From the NCBI GenBank assembly GCA_000333855.2, contig CM007324.1:289885-342700 (forward strand): a stretch of DNA of 52,816 nt, read 5' to 3'. Made by a program: the position numbers and the translations under genes. Below, in pieces: positions 38,301-47,923 of the stretch (positions are counted from its first letter, which is position 1; the number at the start of each line of letters is the position of its first letter). The notes under the pieces were generated by a model. That model worked only from the letters and a program-made list of their open reading frames with translations, had not been told where the DNA came from and searched no databases. This DNA is from Endotrypanum monterogeii (Eukaryota; Euglenozoa; Kinetoplastea; Trypanosomatida; Trypanosomatidae).

Positions 38301-38586
38301 TGGAACGGCCGTTTTCATAGGACGTTGGCGTTCCCTGGCGACGGTGCACGGCAGACTGCTGATGAGACGTCGACCTGGTCTCTGGGTTCTTCCTACGCGC
38401 CTGGCGGCTCACGGAAGCCTCCGCTAGGGCAGAGGGTGATAGGAAATTCTCGGGAGGTGCTCTCGGGGAAGCGTTGACAAGCACCTTCTTGGCACGTGGC
38501 GTTGGTGGTGGGGCCGAGGAGGGGGCACGGGGACGCGGCGTCGACCCGACAGCAGCCCGGGTAGGGCTAGAGGCTCCATTTCCCAT
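35356..38586 (-). CDS. TPR and IQ-motif protein, putative N-myristoylated, 1076 aa
   Basis: The frame extends to 38721, but the first well-placed ATG follows a long polypyrimidine tract at 38586 and gives MGNGASS, a good N-myristoylation signal (Gly2, Ser6). Residues of about 130-395 are helical and resemble tetratricopeptide repeats of the kinesin-light-chain kind: FDQLAVTVYQKEGDIYYQQG, TYSRAIVLAEKRV, and later LAQMYEDLELYSRALLLVRR. An IQ-type calmodulin-binding motif follows at about 413-430 (ATKIQSTWKMYRAMQQL). The remaining 640 residues are disordered. They include TTTVTKTITEDLVDSEDD, a Gln run next to a Glu run (codons near 36618-36655) and a Lys/Arg-rich patch with KTKKISTCKITKTRRVRTY. 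A calcium-regulated, membrane-tethered scaffold is an inference. The exact ligand is unknown. Confidence 0.9.
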   Translation of the reverse strand: MGNGASSPTRAAVGSTPRPRAPSSAPPPTPRAKKVLVNASPRAPPENFLSPSALAEASVSRQARRKNPETRSTSHQQSAVHRRQGTPTSYENGRSTRNDEEALRAFTRNADPVSLRILELLEQVDTVSKDNPVERLELLRECYPLLESVPKCRFDQLAVTVYQKEGDIYYQQGETESAKSTYSRAIVLAEKRVARQETDMYMVLKRYVLAMVGLARIWYHHERDHEGFVFVDGKHPKVMAVDRGDTATDAGSSMSSLEDSLLSDGGSVFSLNEAILRSMAPRPPRRQTGPLFQRVKMRAPHAVQMTAVNREDEFVLHSRMTRELVASPCELLLLRCCEVVQIGHNSQSELLIPPQIELAQMYEDLELYSRALLLVRRCVGILCSVFDYDHPWVVQLMQRTTRVEGLLGEQTRNDMATKIQSTWKMYRAMQQLESALGRPVRRHLWVPRKYRPTPDLDFLSDYVNDMPADGFVGSGNDDELYGDSRSDKGVSVMQTAEGNAAEAKEWAMVPQIVEGRDPERARVEPHRPPGATYETHEGNPPYIPGPLLSYAPAQHTQGGDTFMTMVPNATVVGTTQDTQTDTHIEHTEYGDVLTVRTTTVTKTITEDLVDSEDDVTDDEDSSEYEELQDAPQPLKTLRPALPPDQQQQQQQQQQEEEEEALEKPSSPSMPAQRQYRLTPPSPSSQREGGGRKVEPHESRPMVPQSFPPPHKAKRAGAQGPSVHMEDEPPRTTRQVASRVSPPPPQRESGGHPIPEQRMDRAPPQPASAPVSTQRQQPLGEPFPAPSHIPTRPVSGAKKSSGAKKAVDPWSSDNSAAIVRVPDSRRVPESGQPPMMGRGLPSHLYRANEESHTSSEEDAPGEVIPGRNSVQSPSALSRSHVPILRPNSAREQFPPLVQPNAAYPMEPNGFPIFQPPHNYRGRSGSSSRGALMPHQNHEAQSDTRSRGHLSEAPAYPPTESNSRTHVSPQARKTKKISTCKITKTRRVRTYMRNPRDSSDRGGSDVITRSSSGSVEVEEQVSNTSWESDSPSVTDDDSNRVESLGAKYVKGARDPSKSNNASATPSARSSVKATSSGK

Positions 38587-38590
38587 GTCG

Positions 38591-38668
38591 CTGAATGATG
38601 TAGAAAAGGGTGAGAAGGTGTGGGGGGGTGTGGGGGGGGGGAGGAGGGGAGGGGAGGGGAGGGGGTCA
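38591..38668 (-). promoter_or_regulatory. candidate trans-splice acceptor for the TPR/IQ gene
   Basis: The transcript-sense strand has a CCCCTCCCCT-type tract of about 60 nt, then CATTCAG with the AG at 38592-38591, four bases before the ATG at 38586. It supports MGNGASS as the N-terminus and argues against the 45-codon upstream extension, which is made of the tract itself. Confidence 0.55.
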
Positions 38669-39380
38669 ACTAAGAAAAAAGCGACTGCGACAAACAGCTG
38701 AGCAGCTTGTTGTGTATACACCCACCCTCAGAGAGAGGGGTGTGTCAGCGTGGAGGTGAAGAAGTCAGAGTGGGGGTGTGGGCGATACGCAGTTATTGCC
38801 AGGCGGACAATTTTCGGGTTCTAATCAGCACACGAATTTGAACAGCAGCCGAGTGGGCACTTGACCTCACAAGACACACACACACGCACACACAGGAGCA
38901 CCTTTTCTCACGAGAAAAAAAAAAAGGGAAGCAAACAAACGGGGAAAAATGGAACAGGAGGGAGGGGGAGGGGGAGGGGAGGGGAGGGGGAGGGGCAGCT
39001 ACAGACGCAAAAGAGGAGAGGCGAGCAACAACAAAGAATCGGCAAGGGTAAATCTAGAAACAAATTTTTCTTATTATGTTGGGTTGCATAACAGTTTTTT
39101 TTTTTTTCTGCCACGTCAGATCTGTGTCGAGACGGTATGAGGTGTCCACAATCTCACTTGACGTGGGCGAAGAGCGACAGCAGAAGCAGCAGCACGTCCA
39201 GTAGAGGTCAGCAATGGTATCAGCAGATGACAAAGCAGGTTTTCCCTCACTTTGTGCGTGCTCACCCAGCGCGCACGCCTGCCTATTTGCTTTTTTTTTG
39301 CTTCAGGATGTAAAGGAAAAATATATGCATACAATGCATATATATGTATATATATATATATATATATATACTTAAATATG

Positions 39381-39403
39381 TGTCTGTCTGTCTGTCTGTC
39401 TGT
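39381..39403. repeat. (TGTC)n tetranucleotide microsatellite
   Basis: Five to six perfect units directly follow a TA run. It has the same motif as 12461-12487. Confidence 0.88.
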
Positions 39404-40340
39404 GTGTATACGCGCAGGCACGCCGTCTCCTTTCTTTAACCGCAAAAAAAAAGGAAACGGCGGGGGCTGTGGTGACTTTGTGTTGAAGAATGATGGCTGC
39501 ACGCACGCAGACAGTTGTCCTCCAGTGTATGTAGCTGTGGAGCGCCAGCGTTGAGATCGATGTTAGTGAAGCAACAGGTAATACAATCCATTAGTAGTGC
39601 CACAGGTGGAGGAGGAGGAGGTGGGAAGTGGGAAGTGGGAAGAGCATCGTGTACAGGCCTTCTCTTCCTTGATGAGACAGGGGTGAAGCAAGTGCAACAG
39701 GGTTCGAAATAATTAGAGGAGCGGGAGAGGGCGTGCGCTTGAAAATGGGGAGGCGCAAACACACGGACTTCTGTTCAAACCTTTGCGGGTGATTCGACCC
39801 TCACGGTGAACATGTTAGGCATGCAAAAAAAAAATATCCAGGCAGCCTCAGACATCGCGGGGTAGGGAGGGAGGGTGTGAGAGGGAGGGGGGTATAAGGT
39901 GACAGTGGAACGGCGGGCAGGGCAGTCGGGGTAAGAGTGTGTGCACTCGTGCTTCGAGTGCACCACTATCGGTGCTCCCCACCACAGGGACATATAATTC
40001 AGATTGCATCCATGTCGAGAAAGGAAGAAACCCTGGTACAGATGAGCTCGGACAGCTGATGTTCTCACGTAGTGCCTCCGCTGTCCCCATAGAGAAAAAA
40101 AAAACATCAAAATAATTAAAAAGCATATATGCATGACATCACATCCTGAAGAAGGAACCACCATCACCTCCACCGCGAGAGAGAGAGGAGTACCGCCCTC
40201 TATAAAGAGGGTCGTGGGGGGGGGGGGGAGGGGGAGAGACCGATGCCTGTGGATGTGGTGATTGGGGAGGGGGGAATGGGGGACCTGATGTGCCAACTCA
40301 GCCGCCGATCCGAGGGTGCTCTTCCTATTCGTGAGAGAGC

Positions 40341-43300
40341 TCACAAAGCGGTATCGGTCACGGGAAGAGTGGACGCAGCGATGATGGCTGCAGTGGCAGT
40401 CAAAAAGGTGCTGCTTGGAACGCCCACACGGCGGCCTAGCACTCGCGGGCAAAGGGATGCCAGCACCTCAGCGGTGATGCGGACATCATCGCTCCACGCT
40501 GGCGAGGCGCCTGCGCGCAGCATCCCGCTCTGCTCTGTATCCCCGAACCAGTCCCATGTGGTCATATCAGACGCCATGAGGCGGGCTATGCCGACCTGAT
40601 ACGGATCGCTGCTGTCAACGGTACTGCCATCGGGTGTATGTAACTCGAAATACAAGACTAGTAGATGGCGGAGATACTCCTGCACCTCTGCAAGGGGTTT
40701 CTGAGGGTCAGCGCAACAGAGTGAGATGAGAACGGCACGCACGCTCACATCACCGCCACCACCACTCGCGTTGGCATCGAACATGTTCTCGAACGAGCGC
40801 CGGTCTGTCCCCCCTTGGCCGTCGTCGTCTGTCGTACGCTCTGCGAGCAGCGCTGCAGAGATGTCCGTGCACTGGATGGGCTCTGAGCTTTTGCCGACAG
40901 TGACGGCGTTCAGCAGCCGCTCTTCACCAACGGTATGCGTCAAGCCGCCATCGCGCTGTCCAGTCAACGACCCCTGCCGCTGGGCTGCGGAGGCGAAGTT
41001 GTCCAGCTGCCCTGCCACCAAAATCGCGTCTTGCATGTCCATCGTGTACTGCACTGTCTCCGCAATGTGCTGCAACCGTAAGACCTCCACAAAGGCACTC
41101 TTCCGCCCTGTCGCTTGTGGCTGCAGAGACGGAGGTCCGTCTGACAGAACATACTCGAAGAAATCCATTACGGGTACAGGCGTGCGGAGAAAAAACATTG
41201 CGGCTGGGTCGAGTAGGACTAGGTGTTTCTCCATTGCCGTCCGCACCGCGGCGGTGTCGATGTTCCCGTCCAGCGTGCGGTAGCTGTCCACCGTCTCCGT
41301 CTGCATCCGTTCCCCGTTTGCGCTGAGAGCCGCTAGAAGGTGCTCGATCGCCTGGGTCCCCTCCACCACCAGCGCGTCCGCAATAGACAGGGGATCGGTG
41401 AGTACTACTCCCTCCGAGGTGACGACCTTCTCCGGCATCGGGAACGCCTCCACACGAATCAAATCCTCGATGAGAGCTGCACACAACTGATGCAGACCTC
41501 GCTGCGTCTTCATAGGGAAAAAGCACTTGAGCTGCACTGCCACGCTATAAAGGTCGACACGCCCCTCACACCCCTGCCGGCACAGCATCGTCCGCTTCCC
41601 GGCGTCGCGATGCCGCGGCCCCTCCAGTGCCTCGTCTGACCGCCTCCGTGCCGAATGTGCGGTGGAGGATTGATCAAGCGAGTGATACGAGGAGAGAGCC
41701 GAGAACGATCCTCTCGCGGACAGCGCTTCTGCACCCTTCGCCTCAGCCACCGAGATGCGCAGGGGCTGCCCACCCATTGACTGCTGTCGCAGGGAGCAAC
41801 AAGCAAGAATATTCGCGTTGCTACAGAGCAGCGCCCAGCATAGCTTCTCCTGCATCAGTAACCAGTCAACCAACGCCACCTCCGACAGGCGGTGACACAG
41901 CATTGAGAACATCATTGATCCGATGCCGCCATCGAGGTTGCGCATTCGGGCTTTGAACAGAAATGCGTAGGCCAGCCGCGCTGCTGAAGGCGGCATCGCC
42001 GTGCACATACCGTTCTCTGAGGCTATCTCGTAGTTCCATGGAGAAGCGCCGAGAAATCGTTGCCACGTGCGACGCGCCAACACTTCCTCGGACGTCGCCA
42101 TCTCTGCGGCAGCCGCGCGGCGTCCTTCAGCCTCGTGCGGCACTGTGGCGGCAAGCAGCACGTTCGTCACGTGATCGGCAAAGGAAAGCGTCTGTGGCGC
42201 GGCAGCCGCCCACACGGAACGAGGAAGGCAGTCCAAGTTGTTGTTATCTGTAAGACGCACACACACCGCCTCGTGTCTACAGAGTTCATCGCAGTCGCCA
42301 CGGGCGCACATTCGGCTCAGAAAACCCCTGACATAGGCAGATATTCGCAAGTCCAGGGTCTCGCACAAATGCGCAGATGGATAATCCAGGTAATAGGTGT
42401 CTGTTGAGGAACAAGCACGGGTCTCGTCCCCGTCGCCACCACCGACCGGACCCCGGGCTGTCGCAAGGAGTCCTTGCACCTCTGATGGGTCAAAGCGAGA
42501 AAGCCACATGGTTGCACACAGGTTTATGTAAGCCGCCTCTGTGAGGGGGGCATACGTCAGCTGCTCTCCCCCTCGTCGAGAGACGCTGCTGGGGCAGTTG
42601 TCAGTCGCGGTGTCCACAAGGGGTTCCGCCAGTTCGCGATCTGCGGGGTAGCGCAACATGGGTAACACGTCAAAGAATTGCCCCTTTGCCACGAACGTCC
42701 GTGGTTGGGCGGCGGCCCGGTCGCGGCGGTTCAGCTCCATTACGTGCATGAGGTCTTCCATCTCTTCATTTGTGTCTTCGTTGATCCGGACATATTGCTG
42801 CTCCAGTAAGTGAAGGATGTACGCTGTGTCTGCTATGCACTCTTGCAGGGGATCAGCGTAGACCTGTTGCTTCCTGATCACTGGTGATGAGCTCTTCACT
42901 TCTTCCCCAGCGCCTTTGAAAGCACTATCGGGCGTCACCGCCCATGTTCGGCTCCTCTGTGATGTATCCTCCTCGTCCGCTACGACGTCCACATCCACGT
43001 CGACACACTGTGATATTTCTGGGTCGATGGCATCGTCGTGCGTATCGGTTTTCGCCTCTCTGGTCGCCTGGAGTCTGTGATTGTGCAAAGCGTCGTCGGA
43101 CCACTTCTTGCGGTGCCCTGGCAGATGTGGAGGCGAGCCTACGACCTCCTCCTCGGGGTAGACCCTGCGTCCCGGAGCGGCAGCTGCCACTGCGCTGCTT
43201 GAACGTGAGCTCCATCGTTCTTCTGAGTCGCTAAACGGAGTAGTGGACTGCAACAATGCGAAGGCATGTGTAGAGGGATGTGAGCTGCTGCGGCCATCAA

Positions 43301-45596
43301 ACACGGGGGACTGCGATCTACAGTCGCTTCCTCTTGTGCCGGAGCTGGCGGGGACGCTGTGTGCAGAGGATGCTCGAGACGCTGTCGGTGACGTGAGCAT
43401 ATTGATTACAGCCAACTCATCCACGTCGTCTTCGCACCCAGCCTCTTCGGAATGCCGCTGTGGAGACGGGGATGTCTGCGGGAACAGCTCAATGGAGGTT
43501 GCACCCCCCGCCGCTGCATTTTCGGCGGGGATGAGACACACACGCGCTGCCGTTGGTGGTTGCTCGTCGGTGTTACCAGATCCTTCAAGGAGAAGCTGAA
43601 CACCCTGCGAAGAAGTCGGACAGCGCGATGAGTCCGTGCAGCGCCTGTCTGGTGGTGGTGCTGCCACCATCACATCCTCGAGGTAAGGTCGACTGCCCCC
43701 CGCCCTCAGTGCAGGGGGCGTGGAATGCTTCGCGGGAGGTGTCACCAATGCAGCCGGATGCCACCGCTCTTCCTCTGTAAGAGCGCTCATACGAGTATCG
43801 ATGTTTGCCTCCAAAGAGAGCGCGCCACCGCCGTCGTCCTTGTCGTGTCCATGGCTGTACTTCTTCCACTCCAGCTTCATTGCGCCATCTGGAGCTGCCC
43901 TAGCAAGGTGCGCCGATACGGCCTCGTCCGTTCGATGCAAGGGCGGCGTCAAGTAGCGTGACTGACCCTGAATTTTTTGTTGATGCGCCCAGGGCAGAGA
44001 GGTAGCAGGACCGCCTTGGTGCCCCGACGACTGCGTAGGCGTTCCCTCTCTCCAGGTGCGCAGCGCTCGCTGCTGTACCCCAGAGGCATCATCACGCCCT
44101 TTTTCCAGCAGCAACCGACTGCTGGTCACCGGGTAGGCTGAGCTGTGCTGCTGCCACGCTGCTGCATCTTCGGATGTTGGCAGCGATTGATGCGCAGGCG
44201 TAGCGATGCGGCTTTTTCTAGGAAAAGATAAAATATCGCTGAGCGGCGTAGTGACCACGCACGTTGGTGTAGCACCGTAAGGACTGCCTACAGGGATGCC
44301 GCTCGCGGTGACCGGCGCAGTACCACAGGGGTAGCGGGTGTAGCGGTTGCATGTACTGTCGGCTTCGGTCACCACGCCGCGCATGTCGCGTGAGGACTCA
44401 CGTTCAGGATGCGCTGTGGGGGTGGTAGGGGATTTGTAGAGCCCCCCTTGTGCTGGCGGCGGCGGCGGGTAGTGTGGATACGTCACCAAAGGAGCTGCGC
44501 TGCGGCTCCCTGGAAAAGAAAGGCGTACGTGACGGTGCTGGGCAAACAGCAAAGATGATGGCGGCAGGATTGGAAGGCATCCGCTGATCAGCTGATTGCT
44601 GAGGTCTGATGGCGACTGGGCCTGCAGGGACGATTGTTTTTGCCTTACTGCGGCAGTAGGATCGTTCTTGTGGTGTATTGTGTTCCACGTAGATGGCGGA
44701 ACCGGTGAAGAGGACCCACGATCCTGCACGACGGTGACTGGGTGCGGCCTCAGCTTGGGGGCTGCGTCTGTGGTGGGAATTGTATCCATGGACTCCAAGT
44801 ACACGATGTGTTGCTGCGCCGGTGAGGGTCTCGGCTCCTGTGCGAGATATACAAGCTGTCCCGGGGGTAGAGGAGAAGCAGTACTTGCCACGCTCCTCGA
44901 TACAGTGTTCGGGAGATCCACTGATCGCACGAGTTGATACGTAATCGTCGGAGACGGTGAGACATTTTGGCGGTGGAAGACGGCCGTCGCGCCCTTCACC
45001 CGCGGCTGCGACGACAGAGAGGAAGGGTGTGCAGAATACAATGGCCCCGACACGCGCACTCCACCCCACGCAGGTGTTTGTGTTTCCCTGGAGTGACGAT
45101 CTGTACGGACAGCACCCGGCCTGTACAGCGACCCCGAAGACGACAGCTGCCGGCTTCGATCGGAGGGCTGGGAAGTAGCTCCTGCAGTTGCCCTGGAAGG
45201 GTAGACATTTTGATGTGCCACAAGTGTGTGTGATGGCGCCGGTTGCGGCTGTGGCTGAGATCTTCCACGCGGCGCGGCTCGAGCCCAAGACCGGATTTGC
45301 CGCACGGGCGCAGCCGAGGCCGTGTGATACGGAATATTACGGCTGAAGCCTTCGGTGCGACGTGACGACCTCGACGGGGGAACTGGAACGGGGGAATAAG
45401 AGCGCTGTGGTGAATATACCTGATTCTGTTGGCGCTGTGGTACCTCAGGGGTGGGCACAACTACCATGACAGTGGCCGCGGAGGAGCGCTTCCCTGGGGA
45501 CCGATCGGCAGTTTCTTCGACCTCGATGCCGTAGTTTTGGTCGACTGACGGTGACCGCGTCGTGCAGGTGGAGCTGCCTGCCCTCGCACTGTACAT
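40341..45596 (-). CDS. hypothetical protein with folded C-terminal half, 1751 aa
   Basis: Family not recognised. The ATG at 45596 (MYSARAGSS) follows a pyrimidine-rich stretch. Residues 1-910 are Ser/Pro/Thr/Arg rich and disordered, with NYGIE at 21-25 shared with the 1273-aa protein. From about 913 to the end the composition is that of a folded, mainly helical protein: CIADTAYILHLLEQQYVRI, LTEAAYINLCATMWLSRFD, then MMFSMLCHRLSEVALVDWLL, LHQLCAALIEDLIRVEAF, and LRLQHIAETVQYTMDMQDA. Near 1597-1622, FENMFDANASGGGGDVSV resembles a degenerate EF-hand loop with extra glycines. No catalytic motif is visible. This is the largest gene in the window and its frame is intact. A structural or trafficking role is possible but not shown. 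Confidence 0.88.
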   Translation of the reverse strand: MYSARAGSSTCTTRSPSVDQNYGIEVEETADRSPGKRSSAATVMVVVPTPEVPQRQQNQVYSPQRSYSPVPVPPSRSSRRTEGFSRNIPYHTASAAPVRQIRSWARAAPRGRSQPQPQPAPSHTLVAHQNVYPSRATAGATSQPSDRSRQLSSSGSLYRPGAVRTDRHSRETQTPAWGGVRVSGPLYSAHPSSLSSQPRVKGATAVFHRQNVSPSPTITYQLVRSVDLPNTVSRSVASTASPLPPGQLVYLAQEPRPSPAQQHIVYLESMDTIPTTDAAPKLRPHPVTVVQDRGSSSPVPPSTWNTIHHKNDPTAAVRQKQSSLQAQSPSDLSNQLISGCLPILPPSSLLFAQHRHVRLSFPGSRSAAPLVTYPHYPPPPPAQGGLYKSPTTPTAHPERESSRDMRGVVTEADSTCNRYTRYPCGTAPVTASGIPVGSPYGATPTCVVTTPLSDILSFPRKSRIATPAHQSLPTSEDAAAWQQHSSAYPVTSSRLLLEKGRDDASGVQQRALRTWREGTPTQSSGHQGGPATSLPWAHQQKIQGQSRYLTPPLHRTDEAVSAHLARAAPDGAMKLEWKKYSHGHDKDDGGGALSLEANIDTRMSALTEEERWHPAALVTPPAKHSTPPALRAGGSRPYLEDVMVAAPPPDRRCTDSSRCPTSSQGVQLLLEGSGNTDEQPPTAARVCLIPAENAAAGGATSIELFPQTSPSPQRHSEEAGCEDDVDELAVINMLTSPTASRASSAHSVPASSGTRGSDCRSQSPVFDGRSSSHPSTHAFALLQSTTPFSDSEERWSSRSSSAVAAAAPGRRVYPEEEVVGSPPHLPGHRKKWSDDALHNHRLQATREAKTDTHDDAIDPEISQCVDVDVDVVADEEDTSQRSRTWAVTPDSAFKGAGEEVKSSSPVIRKQQVYADPLQECIADTAYILHLLEQQYVRINEDTNEEMEDLMHVMELNRRDRAAAQPRTFVAKGQFFDVLPMLRYPADRELAEPLVDTATDNCPSSVSRRGGEQLTYAPLTEAAYINLCATMWLSRFDPSEVQGLLATARGPVGGGDGDETRACSSTDTYYLDYPSAHLCETLDLRISAYVRGFLSRMCARGDCDELCRHEAVCVRLTDNNNLDCLPRSVWAAAAPQTLSFADHVTNVLLAATVPHEAEGRRAAAAEMATSEEVLARRTWQRFLGASPWNYEIASENGMCTAMPPSAARLAYAFLFKARMRNLDGGIGSMMFSMLCHRLSEVALVDWLLMQEKLCWALLCSNANILACCSLRQQSMGGQPLRISVAEAKGAEALSARGSFSALSSYHSLDQSSTAHSARRRSDEALEGPRHRDAGKRTMLCRQGCEGRVDLYSVAVQLKCFFPMKTQRGLHQLCAALIEDLIRVEAFPMPEKVVTSEGVVLTDPLSIADALVVEGTQAIEHLLAALSANGERMQTETVDSYRTLDGNIDTAAVRTAMEKHLVLLDPAAMFFLRTPVPVMDFFEYVLSDGPPSLQPQATGRKSAFVEVLRLQHIAETVQYTMDMQDAILVAGQLDNFASAAQRQGSLTGQRDGGLTHTVGEERLLNAVTVGKSSEPIQCTDISAALLAERTTDDDGQGGTDRRSFENMFDANASGGGGDVSVRAVLISLCCADPQKPLAEVQEYLRHLLVLYFELHTPDGSTVDSSDPYQVGIARLMASDMTTWDWFGDTEQSGMLRAGASPAWSDDVRITAEVLASLCPRVLGRRVGVPSSTFLTATAAIIAASTLPVTDTAL

Positions 45597-45932
45597 ATCG
45601 GCACCAGGGCGGGGAACGGTTGGGAGAACCTTCGAGAAGGAATGCGAAGAGAGGCCACCCAGCTACACACACGCACACGAACCGACACACACGCCTATGG
45701 GAAACCAGTCAAAGCGTGTATATGTATGTATTTGCGAAGGTTCAGAGGCTCAAGGTATCGGTGTGAAGACACTGCAAGTCCAGCACTCCTCTTCCCCCCC
45801 TCCGTCCGACGAAATAGGATGGTGGCGAGGCCCCTGTGCGCCTAATGCTGCACGCGGTTTTGGGTAACGTTTTTTTTTCTTTGGTGAACGGCTGGGGAAG
45901 TAGTCGTCTCCGAGGTAAATCCTGCACCCTCG

Positions 45933-45934
<2 letters not shown>

Positions 45935-45964
<30 letters not shown>
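45935..45964. repeat. (CA)n microsatellite
   Basis: About fifteen CA units in the 5' flank of the 1751-aa gene. Confidence 0.92.
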
Positions 45965-45965
<1 letters not shown>

Positions 45966-47120
45966 CGAGACCTTGCGCGAAGAAAATTTGGAAAAAAACG
46001 TTATGCGCAAGTATGGAGGGGCGGGGGTGGAGGAACGGGAGGGAGGGGGCCGTGGGAGTAGTAGCCCTAATAATTCTGTGACGATGTTCACTTTGGCCAC
46101 ACACATGCAGAATAGACTCTTCCCTTTTGAACTACAATGAGCAGAGTTCACACACACACAAAAAAAAAGAAATTCGGGGTGGCTCGGGGGTATCCATGGG
46201 TGTGCGTATGCTTGCGTCTGTGTGTATGTACCCGCGTGTGTATATGCGCCCTTTCCCCACACGTTTGTGTTATTGCTACGCGCAGAGAGTGTATTGCAGC
46301 GCTATGATGCAAAGACAAGAGCGAGGTGAACGTTTGCGTACGGCGATCCGCTTAATGTACATATGTATTCCCTTCTAGCTTGTTGTTTGTCGTATTCGCC
46401 TCTCCCTTTTTCCGTGTCTTCGACATCCGTTTTCAACCTGCTGTCGCTTTCTTGTACCGCGCTCGAACGCAATGAGAAGACCAGCAGCCACACGAATGGC
46501 AGGAGCGTGACGCGCACCTAGAGGGGCGAACGAAGGGAAGGGGAAGGGGAAGGGGGGGGAGGAGGGGCGTGTACGTATGTATAGATGTAAGGGCAGGTTA
46601 TTTTTCCCTCTGGAGAGGGTTTCAAAGTGGTAGTGGTGGTGGTGGTGGTGGGAAGGGAGGAGATAAAAGAAAGAGCAGAGTACAACTTTTCTGCTTTCAG
46701 GTAGAATGGTACATGGAGGAGGGTATATATGTGTTCCTGTGTATTTCTGTATGCATGAACGTCTGTTTATCAAAAATGTAAGGCAGTGGAGCGACAGGAG
46801 GGGGAGAAAGGGGGGGGATAAAAAAGAGGGCTTAGGAGAGCCTTTATTTTATTTACCGTCATTTTCTGACTTAGGGGAAGCCAACGACACATATGCTTCA
46901 CTTCCCCCCAACCCCCTCTCCTGCCTGCGCTTTACAATCACTTCCAAGTGGTCTGCCGTATTGGGGGGAGGGGGAGGGGGGGCATATACAGTGCGCTTCA
47001 GAGAATTACATCTGCATACTTCCGAATGAGTCCCAGATGAGATACTCTCTTCAGTCCGTACACCTTTGTGCACGCATCCTCTAACTTCCCCTTTTTTGCT
47101 ATTTATATATGTATAAATAT

Positions 47121-47145
47121 AAATATATATATATATATATATATA
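47121..47145. repeat. (TA)n microsatellite
   Basis: TA units with an AAAT-rich leader. A second TA run lies 150 bases further on at 47298-47323. Confidence 0.85.
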
Positions 47146-47923
47146 ATAAAGATTTCTGTTTGCATCTGCTTCTCCCGCTGTGGCTATCCTCCTTGTTTGG
47201 AGGGGTGACGCTGTCTGTACACATCTGCCTCCCCCCTGCCTCCCTTCTTTTCTATTTTCATCTGAGTCTGTCGATCAAGGCGGGAGTATTACACAATCAA
47301 TATATATATATATATATATATATGGGACACCACACGTAGTGTGTAGACACACTCCCACTCATAAAACGGTGGATAGATATTCACTTACGTGCGGCGGCGT
47401 GGGTGAGTGACCCAGCGGCGAACAAAATAAGGAGTCCGCAAAAAAAAAAAAAAACAATTGGGGAGGTAAGCACACACAGGCACAGCTCGCGTCTGTTGCT
47501 ACTTCCCACCTCTCCTCGATCACCACAGCAGAAGTAGTACGCGATCACAAAACCGCAAAAATCGACCGATCGGGAAAGGGGGAAGGAAAGGGCGGAGCGG
47601 CTAGATGCACGCTCCCTCTAGCCCCCTTACACGCCTAGAAGTTTTTTTTTTTTTTGCACACATACCACCGCACGCAAGTGTACATGTGCATGTAGGGGGA
47701 GGAGGGGGGGGGTAACTTCACGATAAGATCACGAGTCTAGAGGTTGGACGAAAAAAAAAAAGAGGGAAGGCAGCAACGCAGAGCAGCTTCACTTGTTTTG
47801 CACGTGTACACGTCGACACATACAGACACGTGCACAGACCAATGCGGTGTTCAAGAGATAAAACCCTCCCTTTCTCCCTCCGCCTTTTGCAAGACGCTTG
47901 CCCTCCTACTTTCGAGAACCTTC

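Larger units (their letters stand above)
38587..40340. other. intergenic, low complexity
   Basis: It contains GGGGA blocks at 38620-38668 and 38960-38995, A/T homopolymers, a TA run at 39348-39370, (TGTC)n at 39381-39403, GGA triplets near 39608-39625 and a G-run at 40216-40228. Frames encode biased peptides only. No gene is supported. Confidence 0.6.
45597..47923. other. 2.3-kb intergenic, low complexity
   Basis: It contains CA at 45935-45964, GGGAGG blocks near 46015-46050 and 46537-46566, TA runs at 47121-47145 and 47298-47323, A- and T-runs at 47439-47455, 47643-47655 and 47750-47761. A frame at 46302-46517 mimics a small secreted protein but has no ATG. No gene is supported. Confidence 0.6.

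Noticed and set aside
36600..40452. Many long plus-strand frames opposite the large genes
   Set aside because: They are shadows caused by GC-rich third positions of the minus-strand genes and show no protein-like features.
46302..46517. 71-codon frame resembling a small signal-peptide protein
   Set aside because: It begins at GTG; no ATG precedes the hydrophobic stretch, and GTG starts are not expected for a nuclear eukaryotic gene.
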